Source: Halichondria panicea
Taxonomy: Eukaryota; Porifera; Demospongiae; Suberitida; Halichondriidae
Assembly (NCBI RefSeq): GCF_963675165.1
Contig: NC_087377.1
Coordinates: 12,634,632-12,698,631, forward strand
Direction: 5' to 3'
DNA length: 64,000 nt
Below are positions 1 to 11,799 of the stretch, in pieces; the first letter of the stretch is position 1; each line of letters opens with the position of its first letter. Under the pieces are notes generated by a model. That model was not told the DNA's origin. It worked only from the letters and a program-made list of their open reading frames with translations, and did no database searches. Both the position numbers and the translations under genes were made by a program.

Positions 1-486
1 CGCCCACACGTTTATGAATCTAATTAGCGAGGTGCCGTATATGACACCTGATCCGCCAAGTGTTTCTCAGACTAAAGAGACTGCACTGCACTGGGCCAGT
101 ACAGTAGGCTTGTGGAATGATATTTTGGGGTACATTTGCACTCTTTGTAGACAAGTAGCACCAATGTACTTTCTTGAAGTGCCTTCTATAAAGATGCAGA
201 AACACAGCCTTCACAATTGCTTGCTTGAATCATAGACGCTTGCTTGAATCAGCCATCGCTTTTTAAAAAAATAGCAAATTCATTGCATAGCTATAGCAAC
301 AGTGACGTCAAACAGTAGTTATAAGCATATTCATTGAAGAAGCATGACAGGAAGTAGCTAAACATAGTAGTACAGTTCTAAACATAGTACAAGCCAGTTA
401 AACTATGTTTAACTATAACTTATAGCCAGTATACATGTACAGGATATAATTATTATACTTACTATAATTATACTAAAATTATACGT

Positions 487-1174
487 TCATGTAGAGTTCA
501 GTTTCTTCCTCAGTGCCTTGCTCTTTTGAAGGCTTGTTTTCGTTGAAGACTTGTAATTCTCTACCCAAACACTTGCAAAAGAGAAACCTCTTATTGTGAT
601 ATATAAATCAGTAGCTAGTTTTAGTAATTGTTGGCTCTCTTCTTGTTCCCAATCTCCTCCCACAATCGACCAATAAAACAAAACGTCGTCATTACCTACA
701 ACAAACTTGCATATCTGCTCCAGATCAAAACATCGTTTTACTGTTAAATGCTTTCGTAACTCCAATTCCATGGCAAGAAATACCTGAAAAACGTCATTTC
801 ATTTACACGGGTCAATCCCCCACGATCAATGGCATCAACCCAATCATTTGCTGTGCCACCTTCTTTTTCATCATCAAGGAGGTCCCAGATACAAAGTTGT
901 AGTTCTTCTTTGAGCAGATTAGCAGATTTCTTTAATTTTTTTCTTGACTTCTGACTGGAGACTTTGGTGAACATGTCATCATTAACAACTCTTTGAACAG
1001 CAGACAGAACAAGAGAAACAGCTGCAAAAAGTACAAGGAAATGGGGTTAAGGCTACTATACTACCATACACTTGAGCTTTATAGTCTAAGGAATTATAAT
1101 AGCTAGGTGACTTTGTAGAATAATAAAAACTTACACGGAGAGACACTCATACTCGTATGCAAAGTAGTAGCCAT
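487..1174 (-). pseudogene. two-exon gene with a DRGGL motif, frame broken; possibly transposon-derived
   Basis: Exon 1 is read from an ATG at 1174 to a GTAAGT donor at 1134. Exon 2 starts at 1021 after TTTTTGCAG and stays open in phase through VSLVLSAVQRVVNDD and a lysine-rich stretch to DAIDRGGLTRVNE. Near 790 the frame is lost by one base and the remaining 94 codons (FLAMELELRKHLT onward) continue in the next frame to a stop at 487. The pattern DRGGL-x-VNE...F-x-FLA-x-E resembles C-terminal parts of transposon-encoded proteins, from memory only. Treating 23 nt (GTAAAT...TTTCAG) as an intron also restores the frame, but it would be extremely short and would remove the motif. No function is assigned. 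Confidence 0.45.
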
Positions 1175-2114
1175 TCTCTTGCAAAGATTTCCAATAAAAA
1201 AGCATCAAGCTGTACTTCCTGTCAATTTCCGGTGCGACACGCATGGGCCGCGCGAAATCCATGTGTTTCCAATCCCTTCCCTTTACTATCTATGCTTGAA
1301 CTTGCTGCATGTTAGCAGCTAGCTAACACTATACACGCGGCCTTTATTCGAGGCACCCTCCATATTTACAGCTGAAGTGATCCCGTACCAAAAACAGTGG
1401 AAAAGGGTCACTACAATAGAAAGCTAGAATTGTGACTTGTTTGTTGCTCTGTTAGCTGACTCTGGGATCCTACTCCATCCAAGAGTCATACTTCTCTGAG
1501 ATTCTTTGCTGTGATCCTAGACTAGGACCTAGTTCACCTCATGTACCACTAAAACTCTGTTCTCAATGTTTCAGCATGTCTCCAGTCTGGTTTAGTTTTA
1601 TTGCTCCTGAGTTGCTGTGCTAGACAGCTCAGTCATACATCACTACATGCACTGCATTATATCACTCTTTTGGTTTCTTGTCACCAGCCGAGGGTTTGCA
1701 CTTCAGTGCTCTAGTTATATGTATGGATAAAATTACTTCAATTCAAAATCCTTCTTCACCAAGAAGTTGTGTGGCTATCCATGCTGTAAACGCAGTGCTG
1801 TGGCATCCATGCAGGTGAATAGAAAAGCTCATCACAAACAAACAAACAAACAGACCAACAGACTACTATGCCCGTGGTGGGTAATAATAATAATTAAAAA
1901 CAAAAGTTCAGCCTCTAATTAGTCAATCTTAAACGATGTTCGACAGCTATATAGGACCTCACAGACAATATTACTTCCTGCATAAAAAAAACATCAGCAA
2001 CTCAAGTAACAACAAACAGGTGATTCTATTTACGTAACAGTGCAATATTTGAGTGGATATATATATATATAAAGTTAAGAGCTTACCTGCAAATTTTGAC
2101 GAATAGGCATACAC
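1175..2114. other. intergenic, no gene seen
   Basis: No spliced or unspliced coding model could be supported here. A short AT dinucleotide run lies near 2060. The segment around 1265 (TTTCCAATCCC...) recurs near 15120, 43045 and 62245 and is probably a dispersed repeat. Confidence 0.6.
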
Positions 2115-4068
2115 CTAGATTATTGTTAGGACAATTGTTGCAGCTGAAAGAAGTACCCAGAACACGTATGCTGTTTTTATACCTGCAAGAATAGAATTGA
2201 TAGATGGTTCAACACTTTTTAGAAAAGCTTGAGAATGCGCCCTGGCAAATCTGGAAAAACCGTCAGGAGATTATTTACAATAAAAATTTGAGTAGCAATC
2301 AGGAAAAGTGAATAGTGTTTGCTAACCGCTCAATGTTAACAAGCCAGGATTTTGAGGAAGGGGTTATCATAGATGAAAGAGGGTATTAAGTGCCCGATTT
2401 TTAGCTGCGCAGTGTCGAAATTAATGGAAGCCATATATCTTATTAATGATGTCATAATCAACTTATCTACCTAGTTGGGCGTCGCCCATATAGAGCTAGC
2501 CTATTATTTTAGTAGATGTAAGCCAGAATAGCAAAGTTTAGAGTTTTGCTTGCCTACTAGCTAGCTAACTGCAGCGAAAGAGAAGGGGTGATCAGCCGGA
2601 TAATCAGATACATTTTCTTTGTGTTTGTAGGTGCTCGAGCACCCCTATTAGGCCATGATAAATTCTGCTCGTAGCATAATAGGTGTCAAAGGAAATAATA
2701 GGCTCAATGTTCATTTTTGGTAAAGATCATTACAGCAAGTTTTGCATAACGATGTTCTCATGGCAAAAAATGGCTGTAAGGTGGATCAGTTCAGTCAGCA
2801 AGAGATAACACTGAGAACCATGATAATTAATTATATTGTGTGTAAGCTGTGTGCTGTGTTTATGTCTACGTCTTAATTTTGTCTATAATTATTATGTCGC
2901 ATTTTTGGGAATAATCAGAGAATATTCGGATTTTTTCTGAGGCACAGAAAGAATAGGGTGAAAAAAAGCAGAGCCTAACCCCTATAGCACTCCCCCTGAA
3001 TGTATGCCATGTGAATGGAATTGTACAAGTAATCTGTTAATTGCCGGGGAAATTAATGAAATATTGGGCTACTTTAAATAGGAATTATTGCCCTAAATGC
3101 ATGGTTTTCGACCTTATTACTGTATATTAGCCACTAACTTTTATTTATCCGAATTGTGTCCGTCAAAACTCCATCGGTTGTCTGGTTACACTTGGATGTC
3201 ACTGTTATACGTGCGTAGACATCTATGGGAGCACTGATTGGTTCAGTAAGTATTGCTTCGTAACTATTCCTTTCTGCAGAAATATCGATGGATTTAATTA
3301 AAGTGTTATTCTCAAACACCTGGACCGTGAAGTGCCTACAGTCATAATTTCCATCATTATGTGTCCAGTTTATTCGCACACCAGCCATGTTATCTTTGTT
3401 AAAAGATCCTACCATAGGAGCCATCACATCTAAAGGAGGACCTATGGTAAAGAAATTAATGATTATGTTAATAGCTTGGTATATGCACCACACTTATCAA
3501 TCATCTCCAAGAGGATGATGAGTACACTTTAAATGCTTTGTTTACTGACTGAGTCTATCATAATTAATAGTACCTGAAGGTTTGTACCGAGCTACAGCTT
3601 GACCGGAAGTTGGGAGAACAGTGCATTGAACAACAAACTCTGGCAATGAAGAATTCACTGTCAAGTTTGCTACCATCAAAGGTGAATCAGTTGATATAAG
3701 AGTTATTACAATAGGGCCTCTTTGACGTGCTACTCCCGGAGAGTCCAATTCACGCACATACAACACAGGAGTGTTTGAGTTAACGTATGGTGGTGCTGAT
3801 AGCCTCATTTGATCTCCAGTTCCATTGCAGACATAGGTAACCTTCTCTCCTGGACAAACATACATTCTGTTTTGCAGAGAAGATGTAATGGTCATCTGAC
3901 CAGACACATTTACAATCAGATATCCTCCTAGAAGTAGAACTGACCAAATCACTGATCCCTATTAAAACGGCAGACAGTTGGGAAACAAGACAGATAGTAT
4001 TAGTATATAGCTAGTATGCTAGGACTCATTTATAGCTTCTATAATCGACTTACCATTGACATTGCCAT
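2115..4068 (-). CDS. gene A: small secreted/anchored Ig-FN3-like surface protein (4 exons, 256 aa)
   Basis: Exons: 4054-4068, 3574-3958, 3441-3139 and 2115-2182, all with GT-AG junctions and matching phases (0, 1, 1), giving one open frame of 257 codons including the stop. Residues 1-25 form a signal peptide (MAMSMGSVIWSVLLLGGYLI). Exon 2 carries an Ig-like domain beginning YVCPGEKVTYVC and ending with a second cysteine in VVQC. Exon 3 is FN3-like (GVRINWTHN...ITVTSKC) with several N-glycosylation sequons. Exon 4 is a 22-residue hydrophobic end (VFWVLLSAATIVLTII) followed directly by the stop, so the protein is either GPI-anchored or has one membrane segment and no cytoplasmic tail. It lacks signalling motifs and could act as ligand, co-receptor or decoy for the adjacent gene B; this is inference. 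Gene D at 27174 is its inverted, damaged copy. Confidence 0.8.
2649..2977. mobile_element. MITE-like element in intron 3 of gene A, TAGGCC...family copy 1
   Basis: Starts with a diverged GGCCATGATAAATTCTGCT and ends with GGTGAAAAAAAGCAGAGCC. The interior (GGTAAAGATCATTACA...TTTTGCATAACGA...GTGCTGTGTTTATGTCTA) recurs at 12963, 23862 and 25526. Ends are inverted repeats in the better-preserved copies. No coding capacity. Confidence 0.6.
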
Positions 4069-4397
4069 TGGAGTTTTAAGGATCTCTATGAAATATATCC
4101 AGCCTAGTCTAGTCTATGTCTACGCGCGCTCAGCTAGCTAGCTAGCTCTAGGTACGTTAATGGTTTGTGTACGTCATTAGTCTACTAGTCAGGTGCTCTG
4201 ACAACATGGGTATTGAACCTGAATAATATTTGTACATGTAACTAGGGGTAGTACACTGGTGCAAGCAGAGTGCAAGGTCCTAGAATTTGCTTGGCTTATG
4301 ACGTAATGTAATGATCGGGCATATAAGAAGCTAGGTTTCAGAACAGAGGAGGTCGGACATCACTTGCAGTAGAGCTCACTGCACTAGATATGCGAGT
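4069..4397. promoter_or_regulatory. shared upstream region of divergent genes A and B
   Basis: The first codons of A (4068, minus) and B (4398, plus) are only 329 bp apart, so this interval must hold both transcription starts if the gene models are right. Visible candidates are a TATA-like ATATAAG at 4321, about 77 bp before the B start codon, and a CRE/ATF-like TGACGTAA at 4299. A run of CTAG repeats lies near 4135-4150. Motif calls are by eye only. Confidence 0.4.
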
Positions 4398-7300
4398 ATG
4401 AGTCCACAGTCTCTCAGGTTCTACATCGATCTTGTGGTCATATTCTATGTATCTTCTCAGCTTGCCGTCACTGGTACATGGTATCTTGTATAGATAACAA
4501 GCTAGCTAGCTATAAGCTAGGTCGATTTATTCATTGATATGTGTGATTTATTTTCCTTTACAGAAGAATATTCAGTAAATGTGGAGAGACCATGTCCAAT
4601 GGAAACAGTCACTTTCACCTGCATTGCTGCTGGAAATCTCTTGAGATGGGAAGTGTCAGATAGTGATGATACTATCGAGATCCTCTCTACCTCTGATCTC
4701 AATGTACCCATCGGTGTATCAGGTTACACTGTGACACTAATTGCATTCAATGACACTACTTTAACATCTACTCTGTCAAGAACAGCAGAGAGTGTGATCA
4801 CTGTGTCCTGTGTGGGGCTTATGCCTGTAGGTACTATAGGGTCTATAACGATTCGTTTGGTTGGTGAGTTGCCGTTTATATATAAAGTATCTTTGTTGAG
4901 TCACGTTAACTATAGATCCACCGGGACCACCCTCCACCACAAGACACTCCACTTCAAGCAACTCGGCAGATGAAGTCAGTGTGACTGTTGATTGGAACCC
5001 TCCTACTGAGACTGGTGGTAGAGATGACCTCACCTACACAGTGACCATCTCACCTCTGGCCCAGCTCTCTGCAACTGTCCTCACATCCACCTCTGTCAAT
5101 GTGACTGCTCAATACAATGTGGACTACACTGTCAGTGTTGTGGCTACCAACTGTGCTGGGAACAGTACAACTGCTGACTACAACTTTACGATTGGTGAGT
5201 CGACATCGTCTTTAAACACCATACTATACCGTAATTACCGTATTTGATGTAATTACAGCGCCACCATAATTTAAGCGCCATGTCAGCATCAGTATAATTT
5301 TTTAGAAGCACCAACTGTTGCTGGAATTATTTTTTTCTGGCGCTTATAAAAAGGTTCGTTTGAGACATCAAGAGAACCATCCTGCACTTTTACCCTTCAC
5401 ACTTCGTCTTTAACCATTAATCAGGCTAGAAGAACACTACAACCAGCCCTTTGGGCTTCTAAATTATCCTAAACAGTGTCTAACTATTATGTAGAACATA
5501 AGCGCCACCATAATTTGCTGGGCTGAACGCAAGTTTTTTATGTTCTAAAAGATGCGCCACTCAGAAGTGGAATTAATTTTTTCTGGCACTGTAATTTCAT
5601 CAATTACGGTATTGACTCCCTCTCATGCAGGCAGCTGTCCTGTGTTGATCAACCCCATGAATGGAGCGTTTGGACCAACCACCAACAGTTTGCCAGGATC
5701 CACGGTAACCATCCAGTGCGACGCTGGGTATGTATCTGCTGTTACAATGGTGACATGTGAGGGTACACTGATGTGGAGTCCAGACCCTGAGGCTATTGAG
5801 TGTACATTACTAACCACACCTACTCCCACAATTCGTGAGTTAAGCTCTTGATTGTACAAATTATTATTTTTCACCTCACAGCTCCAATGAGCTGCACAAC
5901 TTCACTATCCCCACCACAGAATGGCACTATCAGTAATCGTTCAGCACCAGCTATTCCCGGTACACAAGTGACCTTCCAGTGTGATGATGGACTGTTCCCT
6001 GAGGGCATACTGACTGCCACCTGTCTAGTTACAGGAATGTGGGACAAGAACCCGGGGGAGATTATCTGCAGAAATGAGTCTAGTAAGTTTCCTGATTTAT
6101 GGTAGTTTGTCAATTATTTTGAATAACTAAAATTGAGCGTAACTTTTCAATTAACCTGTACCCAGTTTCATGTGCCCTGCCTGCCCCTCTACTCTATGGA
6201 GCTTTACTCAACACTAACTTTCAGAACACTAACCTAATGGAGGGCTCAGTCATTACCTTCCAATGTGATCCTGGGTTCTCACTGGTGGGTGCAGTGACTG
6301 CCACTTGTAACAACTCTGGTCTCTGGGATCCTGACCCGGCTGTATTGAGGTGTAAGTTCATTTTTGTTCTGTATGTGCATGTACATGTAACAGTGATGCA
6401 TAATGGCCTATTATATATAGGTGTGGCAGCGCCAACTGGTGGGAATGTTGCTGCTATAGCTGGAGGTGTTGCTGGTGGTATAATGGTCGCGTTACTTCTC
6501 ATTTTGTTGATAATAATTATCTTATTGGTGGTTCTCAGAAAGAGAAAAGGTGAGTTGACTAATTTTCTGGTACAAAAACTGATTACTTGTTTTCTCAGAG
6601 AGTGTGAGGCATAAATCAAATGACAGTATAGAAATGGATCATAGGTTTGATGTAAACGTAATGTGTGTAGTCTCTGTGTATTGTTATGAGCCATGCCTTT
6701 CATTACAGGGGGAATACAGTGCACTACAACACAATGGGCCGGTAAAGAACTCAAAGAAGGTTAGTTTTCTTGACTCGTTTTATACTCACTAACTCTTTAA
6801 TGCAGTGCCAGCCTCCAGCAGCGGATGAAGAAGGCTACAATAGAATCACTCATAATGTGGTGAGTATCAACGTATTGTGTGCATTAGCTTAATTATTGCA
6901 TCACCTCACAGAATCCTGCTTCACAGAATCCTGCTTCCCTCACCTATGATGAGGTTATCCTCAACAGTGATAAGGTGTATAGTATAACCTCATCAATACA
7001 CACCATTATGATGCTGCAATGATGACCATTCTTATAATTAACACAGAAAATAGCGGTCAATGAAGAGGGATACAGTGTGATGGACACTGGACAGGTATAT
7101 GAAACTCGTCTTGATCGACTCAATCATTTAACTCCACTGTTTGTATAGGGTGCTCAGAGGATGCCCGGCTATGGCCAGCTCGGCAATGTGGTGAGTGTGT
7201 GTGTGTACAGCCGTTAGTGAGAGTATTGTGACTAATGAGTGTTCGTTCTGTGGCATTATAACTAAAAGTTAAACAAATCATCAAAGTAAGTAAAGTAACT

Positions 7301-8484
7301 GTTTGTGTATAGTGTTAATTAGATGTGTCCTGTGTGGTGCATTAATTATACATTGCTTCACCGCAATATCCTAGCTGCTTTGCATTGTACAGATAGTCAT
7401 ACTAAATTGTTAATTTATATTGTAGGTACACTCTATAATTACAAGTAAGGCTATTCTTGTTCCCGACACCCCAGGCTACAGTGGAGCCGGTAATCTATGC
7501 TGCCCTTAGCACTAGCCAGCCTCGCAAGAAAGGGACTGCCACTGTGGATCATCATCAGGTGACCTACGCCACTGTGGATAGTGATGCTACCATACAACAG
7601 GAAGCTAAGGCAGCCATCCTCCCAACAGGTGAGTATGCTTGCGTAATTTTAAGATTCATTGTTCCATCATTGCACAAGCGCACAGCGGCATAATTATTGC
7701 TGGTATGTGTTTCACTTTGTGTGTCTGTCTGTATAGACTGCTATTATTATAATTATGATAGTCAATGAAGTGCGGTGGAAATTAGGTACCGTTCTAAAAA
7801 AGGAATAAACATAGCATGTTTACTCTAATAGCTTCAGGCCAGGCATCAGCACCCGTGGTGCTTTCGTTTTGATTATTGCATGTTTATTGTGTGTACTATG
7901 GTGCGTCCGTTCCGGGTAGTTTTGATTTAGAAATATCTATAGCGATCGAGTTGTGAGTTTTTCCCATTTTGAAATCTAGTGTTGTCTGTTCCTGGTAGTG
8001 AGGTCCCTAGCGAGTTATGAGTTTTTCCCATATTGTATGATTAAGAAGAAGTGTGCTTATAATGTTGTCTGTTCCTGGTAGTTTTGATTAGGAAGTTTCT
8101 ATCTTGTCTTCCCTAGTGTTTGTTTTGTCTGTCTGTTTCCTGGGTGTGTACAGCATGTCATTTCATCAGCTGATTAGGAGACAATGGGAAAACACAGAGT
8201 GCATCCCTGATAAGCTGTCAGCTTTATGGCTTCTGGTTTTACCCTTACCTTTTAAGGCACATAACCTTGTTATTGTTCATGAGTTACAAGCTGGTACTCA
8301 CTACTGCTATAGAGTCCCCAAGGCCATGATAGTGTTCATGGTTTGAGTGTTGTGAGTTGTAGCTTTCATTGCTTCCTCTAGTACTGGCTTGTAGTGCTGC
8401 CCTGAAGCTGTAGCATTGCCTACTGCAGTTTTAATAGTTAGTGCAGATGTTATCATCATTAGTGTTCAGCTTATGAGTTTTTGT

Positions 8485-8515
<31 letters not shown>

Positions 8516-8594
8516 AACACACACACACACACACACACGCACGCACGCACGCACACACACACACACACACACCACACACACACCACACACACAC

Positions 8595-8680
<86 letters not shown>

Positions 8681-8740
8681 ACACACACACCACACACACA
8701 CACCACACACACACACACACACACACCACACACACACACA

Positions 8741-8810
<70 letters not shown>

Positions 8811-9592
8811 CCTCAGCCCCAGCCCTGCCTGATGTTGACAAGCTCCTGGACATTGACCAGGCCTTGGTCCAGATCAGGTCAATGCAGCACAAATGGAGGG
8901 AGCTGGCTGAGACTATGAGGGTGCCAGAAACAATGATTGAACAGGTATGTAGTTGAATCTATCAAGGGTCAAGCATTGATAGTCATCAGGAGTACATGAC
9001 ATTTACATGTACAGTACATGTAGTGTACATACATACATGTACTTAGTGGTGTGAAGGAATGTGTTGTTTACATAGATAAAGTAGAAGTGCACTCTATTGT
9101 TGATCAGCTACTCACTCAAATATCTCATTTTAGATCGAGGATTCATGTGGAATCAACCATGGTGGCTGTCTAACGGAGGTGATCGACCAGTGGATGAGGA
9201 GTTGCTCTGGGCGACCAACCTGGAGAGAGCTGGCTGGTCATCTCCATAATATTGGAGAGGAGCAATTGTCACAAGAACTCATGACTATCTACGATACTGG
9301 TGAATAGAATAGTGGTTTCACGTGTGTTGCTTGAAGTGTGGCCCTGCTACATGTATATGAAGTCATAATGATTATTGTTTGCTGTCCGATAGATTATGGT
9401 TTGCTCCTGACAGTAACGTATAACTTTCACTAATAAAATAATGTTATTGTATTAATTAGAGAGCTGTATATGGTGTGTGTATGGTGTGCTTAGAACAGAG
9501 ATCTTTGCTAAAAGGATTACTTCTACAACAAGGTTTATTTACTCCATGCATATTTAAAATTCCACATGTAGTGACACACACACACACTCACA

Positions 9593-9651
<59 letters not shown>

Positions 9652-9719
9652 ACACACACACTCACACACACACTCACACTCACACTCACACACACACTCA
9701 CACACACACACACACACAT

Positions 9720-9813
<94 letters not shown>

Positions 9814-9818
9814 ACACA

Positions 9819-9877
<59 letters not shown>

Positions 9878-10379
9878 CGTCTCCCAGTGGAGTTGAACAT
9901 GAAGGCAGTACCAAGTACCGTGTACAAGTACGACCGAGCCCCTCCCCCTCCCCTCCCCTCTCGATCACCCACAACGACAGATGACGACCCCGGACTACCA
10001 AAGCTTCCCTCACGTCCCCCTAAAGCGTAAGTTGATTGAATGCACGAACATGCTCCCATGCATGTAACTAATTACCACTATAATAATGTTTACAAAGTTG
10101 TTAATTGTGGGCAAACGTTAATCCAACGAAGGGATGGTGGTGTCAGTAGGTTGGGTTAATATCATTGTGCATCAAGTACACTCCCGTGTCCGAGTGCTAG
10201 CTACAACTATATAATGTGCATCAAACAACACACTTTTAATTAGCTTAGCTACTTAAACATTATTCCTTCCCCTATACAGAGCTGGTGCGGCAATGGTTCC
10301 AGCCCGTCCCCCTAAATCAGCCCATAACAATGAACCTCCAGTACCTGCACGCCCGTCCAAGCAATATGCGAAGCATTAG
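4398..10379 (+). CDS. gene B: Ig-FN3-CCP3-TM receptor with ITIMs, Death domain and proline-rich tail (18 exons, 796 aa)
   Basis: Exons: 4398-4473, 4564-4863, 4916-5194, 5631-5834, 5882-6082, 6166-6351, 6421-6549, 6599-6651, 6709-6759, 6806-6859, 6912-6974, 7047-7094, 7149-7190, 7475-7628, 8811-8944, 9134-9299, 9876-10026 and 10280-10379. All junctions are GT-AG and in phase, totalling 2391 nt. Domains: signal peptide 1-25; Ig-like 26-125 (RPCPMETVTFTC...LRW); FN3 126-218; sushi 219-286, 287-353 and 354-415; TM about 435-455 (MVALLLILLIIIILLVV) then RKRK stop-transfer; tyrosine tail 459-613; Death domain about 620-713 (HKWRELAETM...QWMRSCSGRPTWRELAGHL); proline-rich end 714-796 (RAPPPPLPSR, VPARPPK, PVPARPSK) suited to SH3 binding. 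Tyrosine motifs are YSAL 479, YNRI 504, LTYDEV 523, YSVM 541, YGQL 556, VIYAAL 570 and VTYATV 593. It is a type I surface receptor that could recruit SH2 phosphatases and Death adaptors. The ligand is unknown. The 5' end lies divergent to gene A. Confidence 0.88.
8487..8809. repeat. (CT)n followed by (CA)n microsatellite in intron 14 of gene B
   Basis: About 30 bp of CT repeats then nearly 300 bp of CA repeats with ACGC and CACCAC interruptions. Open frames of Thr-His or Cys-Val repeats across it are artefacts. The last CAG of the tract is the splice acceptor of exon 15, which starts the Death-domain segment. Confidence 0.95.
9577..9874. repeat. (CA)n microsatellite in intron 16 of gene B
   Basis: About 300 bp of CA repeats with CACTCA interruptions. 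As in intron 14, the terminal CAG at 9873-9875 serves as the acceptor of the next exon (9876, proline-rich tail). Confidence 0.95.
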
Positions 10380-10958
10380 GTACTGGAGGTACTGGGTCAT
10401 AACTTGTTAGTGCAAGAATCAACTCATATCCTTTAGGTGACATATTTTCATAGGTAGTAGCTAAGTGTGTGGTAGAATACAACAAACATTTTAGTGTTAG
10501 TACAAGAATCAACTCAATACATGAACTCAAGCTTATTATCCCCCGTAGTTCAGTCACAATCACTTAATTGTCAGCTTACATGTTTAACATGTTAAGAAAG
10601 TTTTAGGTTATTTCTCTCAATTCACTTTTACTCAAACATTTTTTATCGATCACTGCTTGTATCAAGAACATTATTTTGTGCACATACAATTATAGTGTAC
10701 TGTACATGTCTGCTGTCTGTTGGTTGATGGACATAATAATGCTAAACAGTCAACATACCCTATCAGGGTTTCATCTAGTATAACCTGTGTTTCATACGCC
10801 TCCATAAGTGTCCTCTGTTCTTGTGTGATGCATGTGTGTAGATGTGTATCCACTCACTATACATGTATGGCGTACTGTTTATGATCATGGCGTTATGATA
10901 TTATTATTTCTAACTCTGGTTTGTTTCTATAGATATAAATTGTATAGGAATTCCTGTT
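10380..10958. other. downstream flank of gene B, no gene seen
   Basis: Follows the stop codon of B at 10379. A phrase near 10425 (GCAAGAATCAACTCA) recurs near 10504 as a short imperfect direct repeat. No supported coding region. Confidence 0.5.
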
Positions 10959-11790
10959 TTGGTACTGTATACTCTGTTTGCTATACTGTATACTCTGTTT
11001 GCTATACTGTATACTCTGTTTGCTATACTGTATACCCTGTTTGCTATACTGTATACCCTGTTTGCTACTGTATACCCTGTTTGCTATACTGTATACCCTG
11101 TTTGCTATACTGTATACCCTGTTTGCTACTGTATACCCTGTTTGCTACTGTATACTCTGTTTGCTATACTGTATACCCTGTTTGCTATACTGTATACCCT
11201 GTTTGCTACTGTATACTCTGTTTGCTACTGTATACCCTGTTTGCTACTGTATACCCTGTTTGCTATACTGTATACCCTGTTTGCTACTGTATACCCTAAT
11301 TGCTATACTGTATACCCTGTTTGCTATACTGTATACTCTGTTTGCTATACTGTATACCCTGTTTGCTATACTGTATCCCCTGTTTGCTACTGTATACCCT
11401 GTTTGCTATACTGTATACCCTGTTTGCTATACTGTATACCCTGTTTGCTACTGTATACCCTGTTTGCTATACTGTATACCCTGTTTGCTACTGTATACTC
11501 TGTTTGCTACTGTATACCCTGTTTGCTATACTGTATACCCTGTTTGCTACTGTATACTCTGTTTGCTATACTGTATCCCCTGTTTGCTATACTGTATACC
11601 CTGTTTGCTACTGTATACCCTGTTTGCTACTGTATACTCTGTTTGCTATACTGTATCCCCTGTTTGCTACTGTACACCCTGTTTGCTACTGTATACCCTG
11701 TTTGCTATACTGTATACCCTGTTTGCTATACTGTTTGCTATACTGTAACCCTGTTTGCTATACTGTATACCCTGTTTGCTACTGTATACC
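10959..11790. repeat. minisatellite, about 40 units of 19 and 21 bp
   Basis: Tandem array of the unit TGTTTGCTATACTGTATACC (21-bp form) mixed with a shorter 19-bp form lacking TA (TGTTTGCTACTGTATACCC). Variants include CTGTATCCC, CTGTACACC and one ACCCTAATTG unit. Because the two unit lengths alternate, all three forward frames stay open for long stretches, producing Leu/Tyr/Cys-rich peptides that are not genes. The array ends with a diverged CAGTTTAATATAATT. Confidence 0.95.
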
Positions 11791-11799
11791 CAGTTTAAT

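Noticed and set aside
3134..3493. Minus-strand open frame taken as a separate gene
   Set aside because: It is exon 3 of gene A plus intron sequence; the stop lies just inside the next intron.
8416..8918. Open frames coding His-Thr or Cys-Val repeats on both strands
   Set aside because: They are translations of the CA/CT microsatellite in an intron of gene B.
9475..10059. Open frames across the second CA tract
   Set aside because: Microsatellite artefact; only the spliced exon from 9876 is coding.
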